From: Undaria pinnatifida
Lineage: Eukaryota; Sar; Phaeophyceae; Laminariales; Alariaceae
Reading direction: 5' to 3'
DNA: 64,000 bases
Assembly (NCBI GenBank): GCA_012845835.1
Contig: JABAKD010000001.1
Span: forward strand, 17,409,251 to 17,473,250
The notes below the pieces were generated by a model. It had not been told where the DNA came from, made no database searches, and saw only the letters and a program-made list of their open reading frames with translations. Below, piece by piece: positions 32,137 through 44,569 of this stretch. The position numbers were made by a program, and so were the translations under genes. The first letter of the stretch is position 1, and every line of letters starts with the position of its first letter.

Positions 32137-35100
32137 CTGCAAAAACAGGGAACAAAAAAAAACGGACAACGCAGCAGGACCAAAAAACACGCAGACGAAA
32201 ACAAAGGACAAAACAGAAAACGCATCAGTCAGACGACAAAACGGACGAAACAGAAACCACACTTGTTATTCAGTAGGGGGAAAAAATAAAAGATATTGTA
32301 GCTGTCGCTAAAACGAGGAAGCGACAGCTGATAGATGCAACTGTCGTCAGACGTGTGCGTCCACGGTGCTGTTGTGCTGTTTTTTTTTTTTCGTGTGGTC
32401 CGCCATCACAGAACTCATTTTTCTAGTGACCTAGTTTAAATTCAAGTTAAAGCGTACAAACACACGAACTTTTTTTTTCGAGTTGAGCGCTATCACGGGG
32501 GGACCGCAGGTGGGAATTAGAAACTCGCTTCGCTCGAATTAGGAAGAGGGGTTATTTTAAGCCTCGGCGGCTCCGCTCCCTCGGCTCCGCTCCCTCTGCT
32601 TCAAAACCCTCACCATCAAATAAAGCGTCGAGGAAGAACGCGCAACAGCACGGGCATCACCATTCCGATGCTCGCGCGTCCAATAGCTACGCCAGGGGGA
32701 TATATATATATATATATTTTTTTTTCTTCTTGTGGCAGTGGCTTGGGGCCACACGCGCGCGTGGCCCTCTCCCTGCCCCCTTAAGGTTTGAAAAGCTTCC
32801 GTGCTTTTGGGTCACTCGCGCGAGTTCCCTCGCGGTCTCGAAAAGCTTCCGTGCTGTTCTACTGTTCTGTTCTTGCGGTGTCATACCAATCCGCAAAGGA
32901 GCGTAGTACTACGCTGCGCGAAGCAAACCCGCCGAAAGTGTGGGGGTCAATGAGGAACAGAGCCAGAGCCAGTCGGGTGCGAGTGGTGCTGTGTGGGTCA
33001 GTGAGGAACATAACCAGACTCGTGTGCGAGTGGCGCTGTGTGGGTCGGTGAGGCACAGAGCCAGAGCCAGTCGTGTGCGAGTGGCTCAAACTCAATAATG
33101 AAAAAGAGGGCACACCCCCTATCCAGCAGCTCGGGGTCGAATTATGCTACGGCAAAAAAATCGATGCAAAATGACGAGCATGAAATGCTGAAAAATGGAA
33201 ACGCTGAAACCCTAAGCCCGGTAAAAATGAAGGCAAGTGTCGAGGGGGGGGTGGGGGGGGGGGGGGGGAGAAGGGAAGAAAGACATCTGCTGCGACCACG
33301 GCTTGTCCAGTTGGGCCGCTGAGGGTACAAGAAACTCTTCCGAGTTGAGCTGGAGAGTAAAAATGTTGAAAAAAACAAGAAAAATAAAATAGAACTGGTG
33401 CATTTAGTTTTTGTTTCCGAGGCTCCGGGCCATACGAGGAGCGCTCTGTACCTCACACAAAAACAGCTTTGGAGAAAAAACTACCCCATGAGCAAACACT
33501 CCCACGGCCTACTGTAGGAATACACATACACAACGAAAAAAATTCACAAAGCAAGAATGAAGTAAAACTGTTGAGAAAACAAAAACAATAAAAAAGAACT
33601 GATGCATCGGTTTTTGTTTCCGAGGCTCCGGGCCATACGAGGGGCTCTCTGTACCCCAACCAAAAAACACAGGTTTGGAGAATAAACATTTTTTCTACCC
33701 CGTGAGCAAAACACTTCCACGGCGTACTGTAGGTATATATACATACGCAACAAAAAAAAACACAAAGCAAGAATGAAAAAAAAAAAATCAGACGGTTTTG
33801 GATTTTAACCCTTTCCCAACTCCAAGGAACAGTCCTACTCTAACTCTTAACTCTAACTTCAACTGCGGACGCGGGCCACGACAGAGGTGGCACTTGTTTT
33901 TACACATTTTTTCTGAACGATGAGGCTCCTGATAACCCCTTTAGAGCTTCCAAATCCCTCACTATACTAAATTCAAGTAAATTTGCAAAATAAAAGGTTT
34001 CCAGCTGTGAAGGCATTAACAACCCCTTTAGAGCCCCCAAATCCCTCCCTATACTAACTTTAAGAATATTTGAAAAAAAAAGGTTTCCAGCTGTAACGGC
34101 GTGAACCACCCCTTTAGAGCTCCCAAATCCCTCCCTGTACTAACTTCAAGTAAAGTTGTAAAAAGATAGGGTTCCCAGATGTAAAGGCGTTAACAATCCC
34201 TTTGGAGCCCCCAAATCCCTCCCTATGCTAACTTCAAGTAGGTTTGTAAAAAAAGGGTTTCCCGCTTTGAAAGTGTTAACAACCCCTTTAGACCCCCAAA
34301 TCCCTCCCTATACTAACTTCAAGTAGTTTTGTCCCCCAAAAGGGTTTCCAGCTGTGAAGGCGTTAACAAACCCTTTAGAGCCCCCAAATCCCTCCCTATG
34401 CTAACTAAGTAGTTTTGTCCCCCAACAGGGTTTCCAGTTGTGAAGGCGTTAATCCCTTTAGAGCCCCCAAATCCCTCCCTATACTAACTTCAAGTAGGTT
34501 TGTCAAATAAACGATTTTCAGCTGTAAAGGAGCTATAACCCCAAATCGTCGGAATATCATTCTCGTTATTCGAAATGATTCCTTTTTAATACCTGGACCA
34601 CCGGTTTCTTCCTCGGATTGCACCTTCATTTTTGGTCAAAATCAGTTTTCGGGGTGACGTAGTTGAAACAGACCTCCTCGATAGGTTAGGAGCCCCAGAA
34701 GGCGAAAAAAGAGCCAGCGCACCTCTACCGCGGTACGTGTGTCGTGCCAAAAGGGCTAAGGAGCTCCGGCCGTCGTGCAGACAATCTCTTGTCATAGCAC
34801 ACGTCCGAGCTGTGCTCCGTGTGGCCGGTCCTGTGATCGTCAGCTTTCCTTCTGAAAGTCCCCAAAGACGTACAGCATGGTACCCGATTTAAAAGCGTCC
34901 ACGACAAGACAAAAAAAGCTGTGAGTTGGAACTACTTGAGTCACCCGACTAGTTACCGGTCGGACTAATAGTTAGTCGCTTCCCGGAGGTGCCGACTATC
35001 AGCCTTATTGGGCTACTGCTGTACTTGTAGGGATTATATAATGCGGGATGCATTTTGTCTGGTTTTGGCGGGGTCGGTCTCCTCGGTCGGGGGGGGGGGG

Positions 35101-38100
35101 GGGGGCTGATTGGACTCGCTTCGCACACCTGACATAAAGTCGGCAAGGTGGCTCACCACCAGCGGATTTCGCCAGCCGACTTGCCGACTAAGGCCACTCA
35201 GGCACCTAGCGATTAGTTTTTAGTCGTGAAATCCTTCCGACTCACAGCTCTATAATTTGTGCACTCATCAGTTTTCCCTCTAAAATCCCAAAGAGGTACA
35301 ATGTGGTACCCGATTTAAGAGCGTCCATGATACGGCAAAACTATCAGAGCTGTGAGTCGGCGCGACTTAAGTCACCGACTAGTCAGAAGTCGGACTAACA
35401 GTTAGCCATTTTCCGGAGGTGCCGACTATTCCGATTGATTGGGCTACCGTACTTACAATAAGGATTATATAATGCGGGATGCATTTTTTCTGGTTTGGGC
35501 GGGATCCCCTCGGGGGGAGGAGGGGGGGGGCTGATTAGGTCGACCTGACTTAAGTCGGCAAGGTGGCTGACCATCAGCAGGCTTCGCCTGCCAAATTGCC
35601 GACTACTGTAAAGTCAGATAATTGGCTACCGGCACCTACCGATTACTTACTAGTCGAGAAATCCTGCCTACTCACTTTGGACTCGTCAGTTTCTCCCGCT
35701 AAAATACCAAAAGAGGTACAGCGTAGCACCGGATTTAACGGCTTCCATGATGACGAGAGAAAACATACTTGAGAGCGACGAAATACCTTGCGATGCCTAA
35801 ACTACAACCGATATGACGGTGACGCCGGCACAAAAAACTATGTATAATACCCAACCTTAGATCGAGATCGGCATTGAGATAAGAGCGACATGCTGGCCTA
35901 TACCGAGGGGGTCTTGAATCGGATGACCAACTGTATCCTGATGTGAACAAAATCCAGGCATTGAGATAAGAGCGACATGCTGGCCTATACCGAGGGGGTC
36001 TTAAATCGGATAACCAACTGTATCCTGATGTGAACAAAACCCAGCATATCTTGAGACTAACCGCGCGAAGGTCTGCGAGAGGTCTGAGGTTAAGCCTGCG
36101 GGGAAGCCGGGCCCACCGCCCCTCGCTCCAAAGACGTCGCTGGAAATCCCTTCCCAGCGCGATGACCCTGCTCGGCCCTTCGTCCTCGAACGTCTGGTCG
36201 CTGTCATCCCCGCTCAGGTCGGTCTGTGATGTGATATCATCGGCAACAAAACAAAAGGCATCCTTCAAGCACATATGTAATGTGACAGCATACAATAATA
36301 CAAACGAGGTAACACAAGAGAAAACGGGGGAAAAAAAAGGAGAAAACATAAAACGGCAGCAACAGCAAAGCAATTGAAACAAATAACGTTCCTATCAGTG
36401 AGACCAACTTTTATGGGAAAATATTTTTGGGCCCTCAGAACTGAGATTTTTGGCTGAGCACACGCGATTTCCTCGGCGGAACGACCAAAAACACCTATAG
36501 ACTCTTCACAATGCTCCCCGTAGTTTCCAAGAGCTTTCTGACGCACTGTCCGTTTCTCCAGACTCGTAGTTTGTCTGTTCGTCCAATTTACCATTTCTGA
36601 CGACCTCATGATTTTTAGCCAAATATCTTCAAAAATTCATTATTTTTGGCCCCAGTTTTGAGCAACATTGCATATTTCTGATAACTGATTTATTGCGCCA
36701 AAAATCAAAACGAGGCCCTGGACAAACGGAGAACCGCTCCAGAAAGCCCTCGGAGAACTATGTGATTGATCTTGAAGAGTGTATCGGTGTTTTCGACAGC
36801 CCAGTCGAGTAAAACTGGAATAAATGGCCCAGGTTCAGTTCTGAGAGCCAAAAACAATTTCTCCCATAACAGTAGGCATAGGTGGTAAATACACCCAAGA
36901 AATCGCTGGTGGCGTCCACTCAAGTCAAGCCAGCGCTCGTTGACGTTCAACGACATCCCGAAAACGGATTGGAAGCAAAAATAAGGAAAACTAAACTAAA
37001 TATGAAAAAGATAAGACACTCCAAAACAGCCAGGAGCAAAAGCACAAAAAACTACAAAGGGAAAGAAAAGATGAGAAACAAAAAAGGAAAAGGAAACGCT
37101 GAGAGGAAAAAGTACAAAACAAATAATATTGAAAAAAAGGAAACCAACCCTCACCGGTGGTGTCCAGCCGAGCCAGCGCTCATTGACGTTCTCCGACACC
37201 CCGACCCAGAAATCGACGGACCACCGTGTCTCCCAAGTGCAGCGAGGGTGGTACATCGGATCCCCCACGTACGAAGCGTCCCAAGGCCTGTCGCGACGCA
37301 CACAAGAAGGACATACAGCAGCGGTCGCTCAGTAAGGCGGTGGTGTGTGCCAGAGAGCAATATGACAGCCTTGTCGGGGGAGGTCGCCTTATTCGTCCCA
37401 GGTTATGAGTGCAATTCCGTCCCCAGTAGTAGCGTCAAGCGATTTTGACCGCCTTATATCGGCATGCCGCCTTACTTGGACCGCTTTATCGGGATACCCC
37501 TACTGCACAGACAAGTGGGAAGAGGAAGATCACGGCGGGATCGGCAACTGCCAATAGACGCGAGTAACAAATCATATAATCTGCAGTTTTCTGGGAGAGT
37601 GAACAACGGACATTGGTTCGCATACGACGTGACATTTTCCCGCTTATCGCGCGGGTGGTCTCCGGCGTACGCAGAGTCCCAAGGCCTGCCTCGTTCAACG
37701 CACACAAGAGGGACACAGAGCGAAAACGCCAAACAAACAAAAGATACGATGGCGGCAACGTGATATTGTCCCGTTTATCGCGTGGGTGGTACATCGGGGC
37801 GCCCATGTTGGCAGCGCCCCAAGGCCTGCCTCGCTCAACGTGCACAAGAGGGACACGAACGCACACAAGTAGAGGCATGAAGAGTACGGCGACATCGGCA
37901 AGCATACCCGATACAATCGATGTAATCCACCGTTGGTTGAGAGGATACTATATTTTGGTTCGTATATGATGAGACGTTTTCCCGCTTATCGCTGGGGTGG
38001 TATATACATGTGGGGTTCCCGGCGTAGGAAGCCTCCCATGGCCTGTCGCGACGCACACAAGAGGGCTACAAAGCGAAAGCGCCAACCAAGAAAAAAATAT

Positions 38101-40869
38101 CGATGGCAGCAAAGTGATATTGTTCCGTTTATCACGTCGGCGGTACACCCCCCTCCCCCCTCCCCACGTAGGCAGAAACGGAAAGGCTAGGCGGGATCGG
38201 GCGACGAAGCAAGAAAAGTCGAATAATCCGCAGTTTGTTGGGAGAGAGAACGAAAAGCATATTGTTTCGTATATCCGACATTTTCCCGTTCATCACGTGG
38301 GTGGTACATGGGGTCCACCCCTCACATCGGCAGCGTCCCATGCCTTGCCGTGAAGCAAACAACACTAACCAGCAAAAACGCCCAGCAAATAATACAATCA
38401 TGCAGCTCGCAGAGATGACTATCGACCCTAAGAATTATCGCAACTCACAGCTAACGTTTTTGGAATAATTTGTATAAAATATACACCTGGTAGAAAGACT
38501 TTACCAAAAAAGTATCAAGAAAAAATTACGAGTACAGAACCAACAACAGCACAAACAACGACTAATTTCCCCCCGCCCCCCAACAACGTCAGCAACAGCG
38601 AGGGCTCATTTGCACGCCTGGCGTGCCGATGGAAGCTGCGGCCTGCCTTGGTTGGAGAGGAACGAAACGTCAGCAGCAAAAAACACCGACGAGAAAAACT
38701 ATTACGAAGGACGATAGTAAATAGGACCAAATATTGTTGGTAAAAAATAGATGAATATATAGGTTTTTGTGTCCACCGTAGGTCCTATTTACTAGGTTCC
38801 CCCGTAATAACAAGAACATGAATAAGAACAAGAATAAGAACAAGAACAAGCACCACAACTCACTTGCATGCCCGGCGTCCTGACGCAAGTTGCGCCCTGC
38901 CTTGGTTGGAGAGGAAGGAAGGCGCGTGCGAGTCACGCTCGGGGTGGAACAAGTCTGACAGCTTCATGGCTTCCTTTCCTGCTCTGTCCTGCTCCTGTTG
39001 ATTGTTATTGTTGGTGTTGGCGTTGTTACTTAACAAAATTACTCCAAAAACGTCAGCAGCGAGTTCGACAACTTTAGGTTCGACAGTCATTCATACTTGC
39101 AAGCTGCACAATACATCGGTTTATTGTTCGTTTTCGCGGTGTTGCTATTGTTGATTTCGCCAGTGTCTTGATTGGCGTTGGTGTAGGTGGTTTTGTTGTT
39201 GTTGGTGTAGTTGGCCGTGGTATGTGTAATTGAATCGGTGCTGGTGTTGGATTAATTTTGCCTGCCGGCAGCGATAACGCGTCCTTTCCCGCTCTTGTTG
39301 TTATAATTGTTGGTGTTGGTGGCGCTGTTATAGGCGTTGGTGGTGGTACAAATCGCACAAAGATATTACAGCGGCGTACCCATTTTAATACCATCCAGTT
39401 TAACACCATAGCGGAGATAAAACCGAGTGAATCGGCTCGTCACGAAGAACAAGCCACTTGGAACTAGTATGGGACGCTTCTTGCAGTAGAAGGCAAAATA
39501 TAAGACCATGCTGAAAGATAAAGACCACCCAAGATGGCTCGTCGCGGGGTGGTCTTACTCTGGGAAAACCAATTGTATTGGTTTTCGTAGCGTCATTCTC
39601 GGCGTTTGGAGGTAGGGGCCGTTACAAATCCCATAGCATTCCATTGGTGTTGGCGCTGGCAGTGGTGCTGCTATGAAGGACGGGACACCTTAACCCCAAA
39701 CTCGTCGTCAAAAAAGCCAAAATTTTTGCACGATTCTCGGTGTATATGCTATTACTAGGCCATGGAACTTTTCATCCGCGATAAAGCAGGTTTATTTTTT
39801 CTTGTCCAAATCAGTTTTTTGGTTAGGGCCATTTCTTACACAGTCGGATTTGTCGGTCGAAAACACGGCCTTTTTCGACTGAAGCCCAAATCGGGCTTTC
39901 CTACACAGTCGAAAAGGAGATTTTTCGACTCAGATTTTTTCCGCTGAGTTTTTCGACCGGGGGATCCAGTCGAGAAAGTAAACTTTTTCGACTGGATCCG
40001 CCAGTCGAAAAACTCAGTCGAAAAAGTTTTACTATGTGTTTTTTTAACCCATCGCATCGCTCATCCCACCACCAAACACCCACCCACACGCCCACACCAG
40101 GCACCACACAGCACAGTATCATACAAGACGCTGACGCTCGCTTGGCGATCAATGCTGTTGCCTCTCGCCGCAAGTCAGCGTGGCGCATTCCTAGCTCCGC
40201 TCGCCATGGCGTGCATCACACGACGGCAGCAGCGCGCGGTATCGGTTCCATTTTGTCAACAACGGCTACGCCTGCTGTAGCTTTGGCGGCTCTCGGCTGA
40301 GTGCCACTCCACGAACGTAGCTTTTGGCTATGAGCCCTAAGCCACCAACTCGCTGGGACGAAGGTTCGTCGAGCGCGAGCACGCGTTGCTAGCGCAGAAC
40401 GCGCGAAGCACAGAGTAGCCCACCGATTTTCGACTGCCATACAGCAGTACAGCAGTACTCCCTCAAACCAACCGCCTCTAGGAAGAGCACAAGAACTATA
40501 AAATCGACTCGACCGACGTCAAGAAGAAGGACCACAAGAACCCAGTCGAAAAAAAGTTCAACTGTGCAAGAAATGGCCTAAGAAGGACATGCCTTAAGCT
40601 CCAAAAGTGAGGGGTAGTATTAGAAAAATCGTGGTGCACCTCTATCGTAGTACGCCTCTACAGTAGTATTGGTCTTGGGCGCTGTGGTGGTGTTGTGGAA
40701 CAAGTCTGACATTTCCAACGTAATGCTATACCTACAATGGGACCCGAAGGGTGCGCCAGCTAGCGTTGGGCTGCGAAAGCAACTGAGTTAAATCAACACA
40801 CGACGCGTATGAAAATACATGGAAGTGTGGTGAGCTTAAGCTTTATTTTTCCCCATCCGCCGGAGGATG

Positions 40870-40902
<33 letters not shown>

Positions 40903-43900
40903 AACGTAACCGAAGCGAAACCGAAACGAAACAGACCCAAAACCGACCCGAAACAAGACCAGTCGAAACCAAGAGGGATCCTTAAACCTTACCCGGTGTC
41001 CCTTCGGTCGCCAGCTGGACGGCAACCCGAAGAGCTCCTTAACCTTCGCCGATATATCGCGAGCCCACCCCTCCGCCTTGTCAGGCTCGGGGCCGATTCC
41101 CAGCTATGGAGTCGGTGCAACGGCACACGGAAGTTACAAGACGGGCGGCAGGCCAATCAGCACACACACAGCAGTGACCAGGCAGAACTTCGGTATGCGG
41201 CGCACCAAGGGTGCGGTAAATTGTTGTATCATACACTATCATAGTCCTTTATTCATTACCGGAATTGAACCGCTCGCACGAGTGACTCTGCACTTCATAC
41301 ACGGAGAAAAACACTTTACGCGTTCTTTTTTGGTCCAGCGTCTAGCTTGCCATGACATCGCGTGTTCATGTTGCAAAGTTAGAACACCACGAAAGACTCA
41401 ACATGGCAACGGAGGGGGGCGGTCACTCGCGCGAGTGACTCCGAGCGACTGCAAAAAAAAGGACACATACTTTCAGGAAAGGGGTTACTGTAAAGACTTT
41501 TGAGAGGTAAGCCAGGGAAGCCATACAAAGAGGAATCGGAGCCACACTTCTAGAAAGGGCAAAAAGAGAGAAAAAAAACATTTTCGGACCGGTGTCATTG
41601 CTGTGCGAGTCGAGGAAATGACGACATTTTCCCCCAACTTTTCTTTACGTGGTCTTAGTGACCCCCCCCCCCCGTGCTGTCTGGCTCCCTGAAAAAAATA
41701 TGTGTGGGAAAGTTTCATTTTTTAAATACTCCCTTCAGAGTAAAAGTTTATAGATTTTTCGGCTGATTTCTGTGCAAATCGAGAAGATGAGAGGCTATTT
41801 TCCCAACATTTTTTTAATTGGTTTTAGTAACCCCCCCCCCCTCCCCCCCCCCCCTGCTGTCTGGCTCCCCAAAAACAAAAGTGTGGGTAACATTATTCCT
41901 TCAAAATGCTCCCTTGGAAAAGAGTCTCTAGTTTTTTCGGCCCCCATTTCGCACGAAACATGTTAGTTTTTTTTCGTATTAAGGAAACCATGCCCTAATA
42001 GGTAACTGAGTGAGATAGGTGTACATCATTTTTCGCGAAAGTTTGCCGAGCCAGCCGTCGCCTGCCCTCGGGTAGGTGAGGTCAGCTATGGCCACGAGCA
42101 GCTCCTCGGTCTGGTGTTTCTAATACATCGAAACTTCGATACCCGATGAATCGAAACGTTCGGTACGATATTCAACAATCCGATATATTTCTCTATATAA
42201 AATTTGCTTTAAACGATATATCACAGCTTTCGATATGATACCCAAAACTAACGCATGACCCGTACGAAAATGGCCCACTCACGTTTCGCGAAAGCTCGTC
42301 GAGCCACCCGTCGTTGACCTTAAAATAGGGTGAGGTCCGCTATAGTCACAAAAACTCGGGTGCGATACGATGTACCCTGGCATCGAGAGTTCGATATATC
42401 GATATACATGAAAAAAAACTCGATACCATACACAAAACTAACGCATTAACTATACCAGCCACATCGGATTTTTTCAATATCATGTACTTGTAGCAGTATT
42501 TTTTTTTACTTTTCTAATTGAATAAAAACACGTCTTGATGCATGAAGCATGTGCTGGTATGATATATCGAAATTTCGATACGATACCCAACAGTAATCAG
42601 GTACTGCACGAAGCATACCATACCATACGAACGCAACCTCCCCCTTCGGAACCGGGACATCCCGGGGGTGTCGCAAGTTGAATCTGTGGACAAAACTCTG
42701 ATCAAAACAAACGAGAAAACACCTCGGGGTGTGGCAAGTCGAAGCAGTGGACAAAACTCCGATCAAAACAGACGAGAAAACACCTCGGGGTGTTGCAAGT
42801 TGAAACAGAGAACAAAACTCCGATCAAAACAAAAGAGAAAACAATAAGCCACGCACGCGGCAAGCAAACCGGCGAGTAACACCGACCACCGCAAACGAGT
42901 GTATTTATAAGCTTAGTCTGTATAGCTCACGTTCCTCGACATCTTGTCGAGCCACCCGTCGCTGGTCCTGGGGTAGGTGAGGTCCGCTATAGCCACAAGT
43001 AGTTCCTCTGCCTGATCTCTGTAGCCCCCCAGCGTCACCAGGCGGGGGCCCTGCCACAAAAGCAAAATAACGCTATTATGAACGGAAAAAAGAGCATATA
43101 TGAAGTATGACGACATACGTACAACATGAAACAAAAACCACGAACACACAGATACATCGCAGTAGTGGAGAGGGGGGACAAGAGTCCGATTCGCGACTAC
43201 AGCAGTAGGGAGGGAGAAGGGGAAACAAAAAAAAGCGAAGATGATAGATGGCCTCCAATATAATGGATGGGCTCCACGCCAATACACAGGGGAACGAACG
43301 TCTGCCAAAATCATTTGATTCGAGCGACCAAAACTACGGCACGATGTAAGCCACCGACTAGTTAGGAAGTCCGACCAAAAGTTAGTCGTTTCCCGGAGGT
43401 GCCGACTATCCGACTTATTGAGTTTCCCTACTCGTAGGAAGGATTGTTAATGCGGACTGCATTTTTTTTGTAATTTTGGCAGGACCCCCTTGGGCCGGAG
43501 CGGGGGGCTGATTTGGCTCGCTTCGCTCTCCTGACTTAACCCGTTTAGAGCCCCGAAACCCCTCCCTATACTAACTTATGTAAATTTATCCCGAAACAGG
43601 GTTTCCAGTTGTAAAGGCGTTAAGTCGGAAAGTCGGCTGACCATCAGCTGGTTTCGCCAGCCGACTTGCCGACTAAAGTCATTTAGTTGGCTAACCGCAC
43701 CCACCAATTAGGTTTTAGTCGCGAAATCCTGCCGACTCACAGCACTGCCAAGTGAGGATCCGCTTGCTGAGAGAAAAAAAATTCTCCAAAAAGCGACCTC
43801 TACCACAGCCTGCGTCTTAATTATAATACTAGGCAAGACCAGAGTATTCTTATTGTTAATAAATAAAACAGTGTAATAACAAAATAATAACATAAAACAG

Positions 43901-44411
43901 CAGTATAATACATACTCTATAATGCCAGTATTTAATGCTTTACCTGCGTGGAAGAAAAAGTCTTCCTGCCCTCCTCCAAAACGTCCTTCTCCGCATCGCT
44001 CAATACCTTGCCCCCATCGGCGCCGCCGCCGCCCCCATCCTGCTGCCTCTCCCGCCGGATGGTGTTCTGGTTAAAACGAGAATAAGAACAACAATAAGAA
44101 CAAGAACAAGAAAACAATAATAATAATAAGAACAACAACAACAATAATAATCACAATAATAATAACAATATCAATAATAACAATAGCAATAATAACAATA
44201 GCAATAATAACAATAGCAATAATAACAATAATGACAACAAAAAATACTAACAATACTAACAATAATAGCAATAATAATAACAGTCACAACATCACTAATG
44301 CTAATACTACTAACGACATTAAGAATAAGAATAAGAATAAGAATAAGAATAAGAATAAGAATAGTAGGAGTAAAAACAAGAGTAAGAGTAAGAGTAAGAG
44401 TAATAATAATG

Positions 44412-44460
<49 letters not shown>

Positions 44461-44501
44461 AAATAATAATGATAATGAAAATAATAATGATAATAATAAT
44501 G

Positions 44502-44535
<34 letters not shown>

Positions 44536-44538
44536 GAA

Positions 44539-44569
<31 letters not shown>

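Noticed and set aside
40034-40300. Ser/Ala-rich open frame as a gene
   Set aside because: No splice sites or conserved features, and it lies between repeat fragments inside an SMPD4-like intron.
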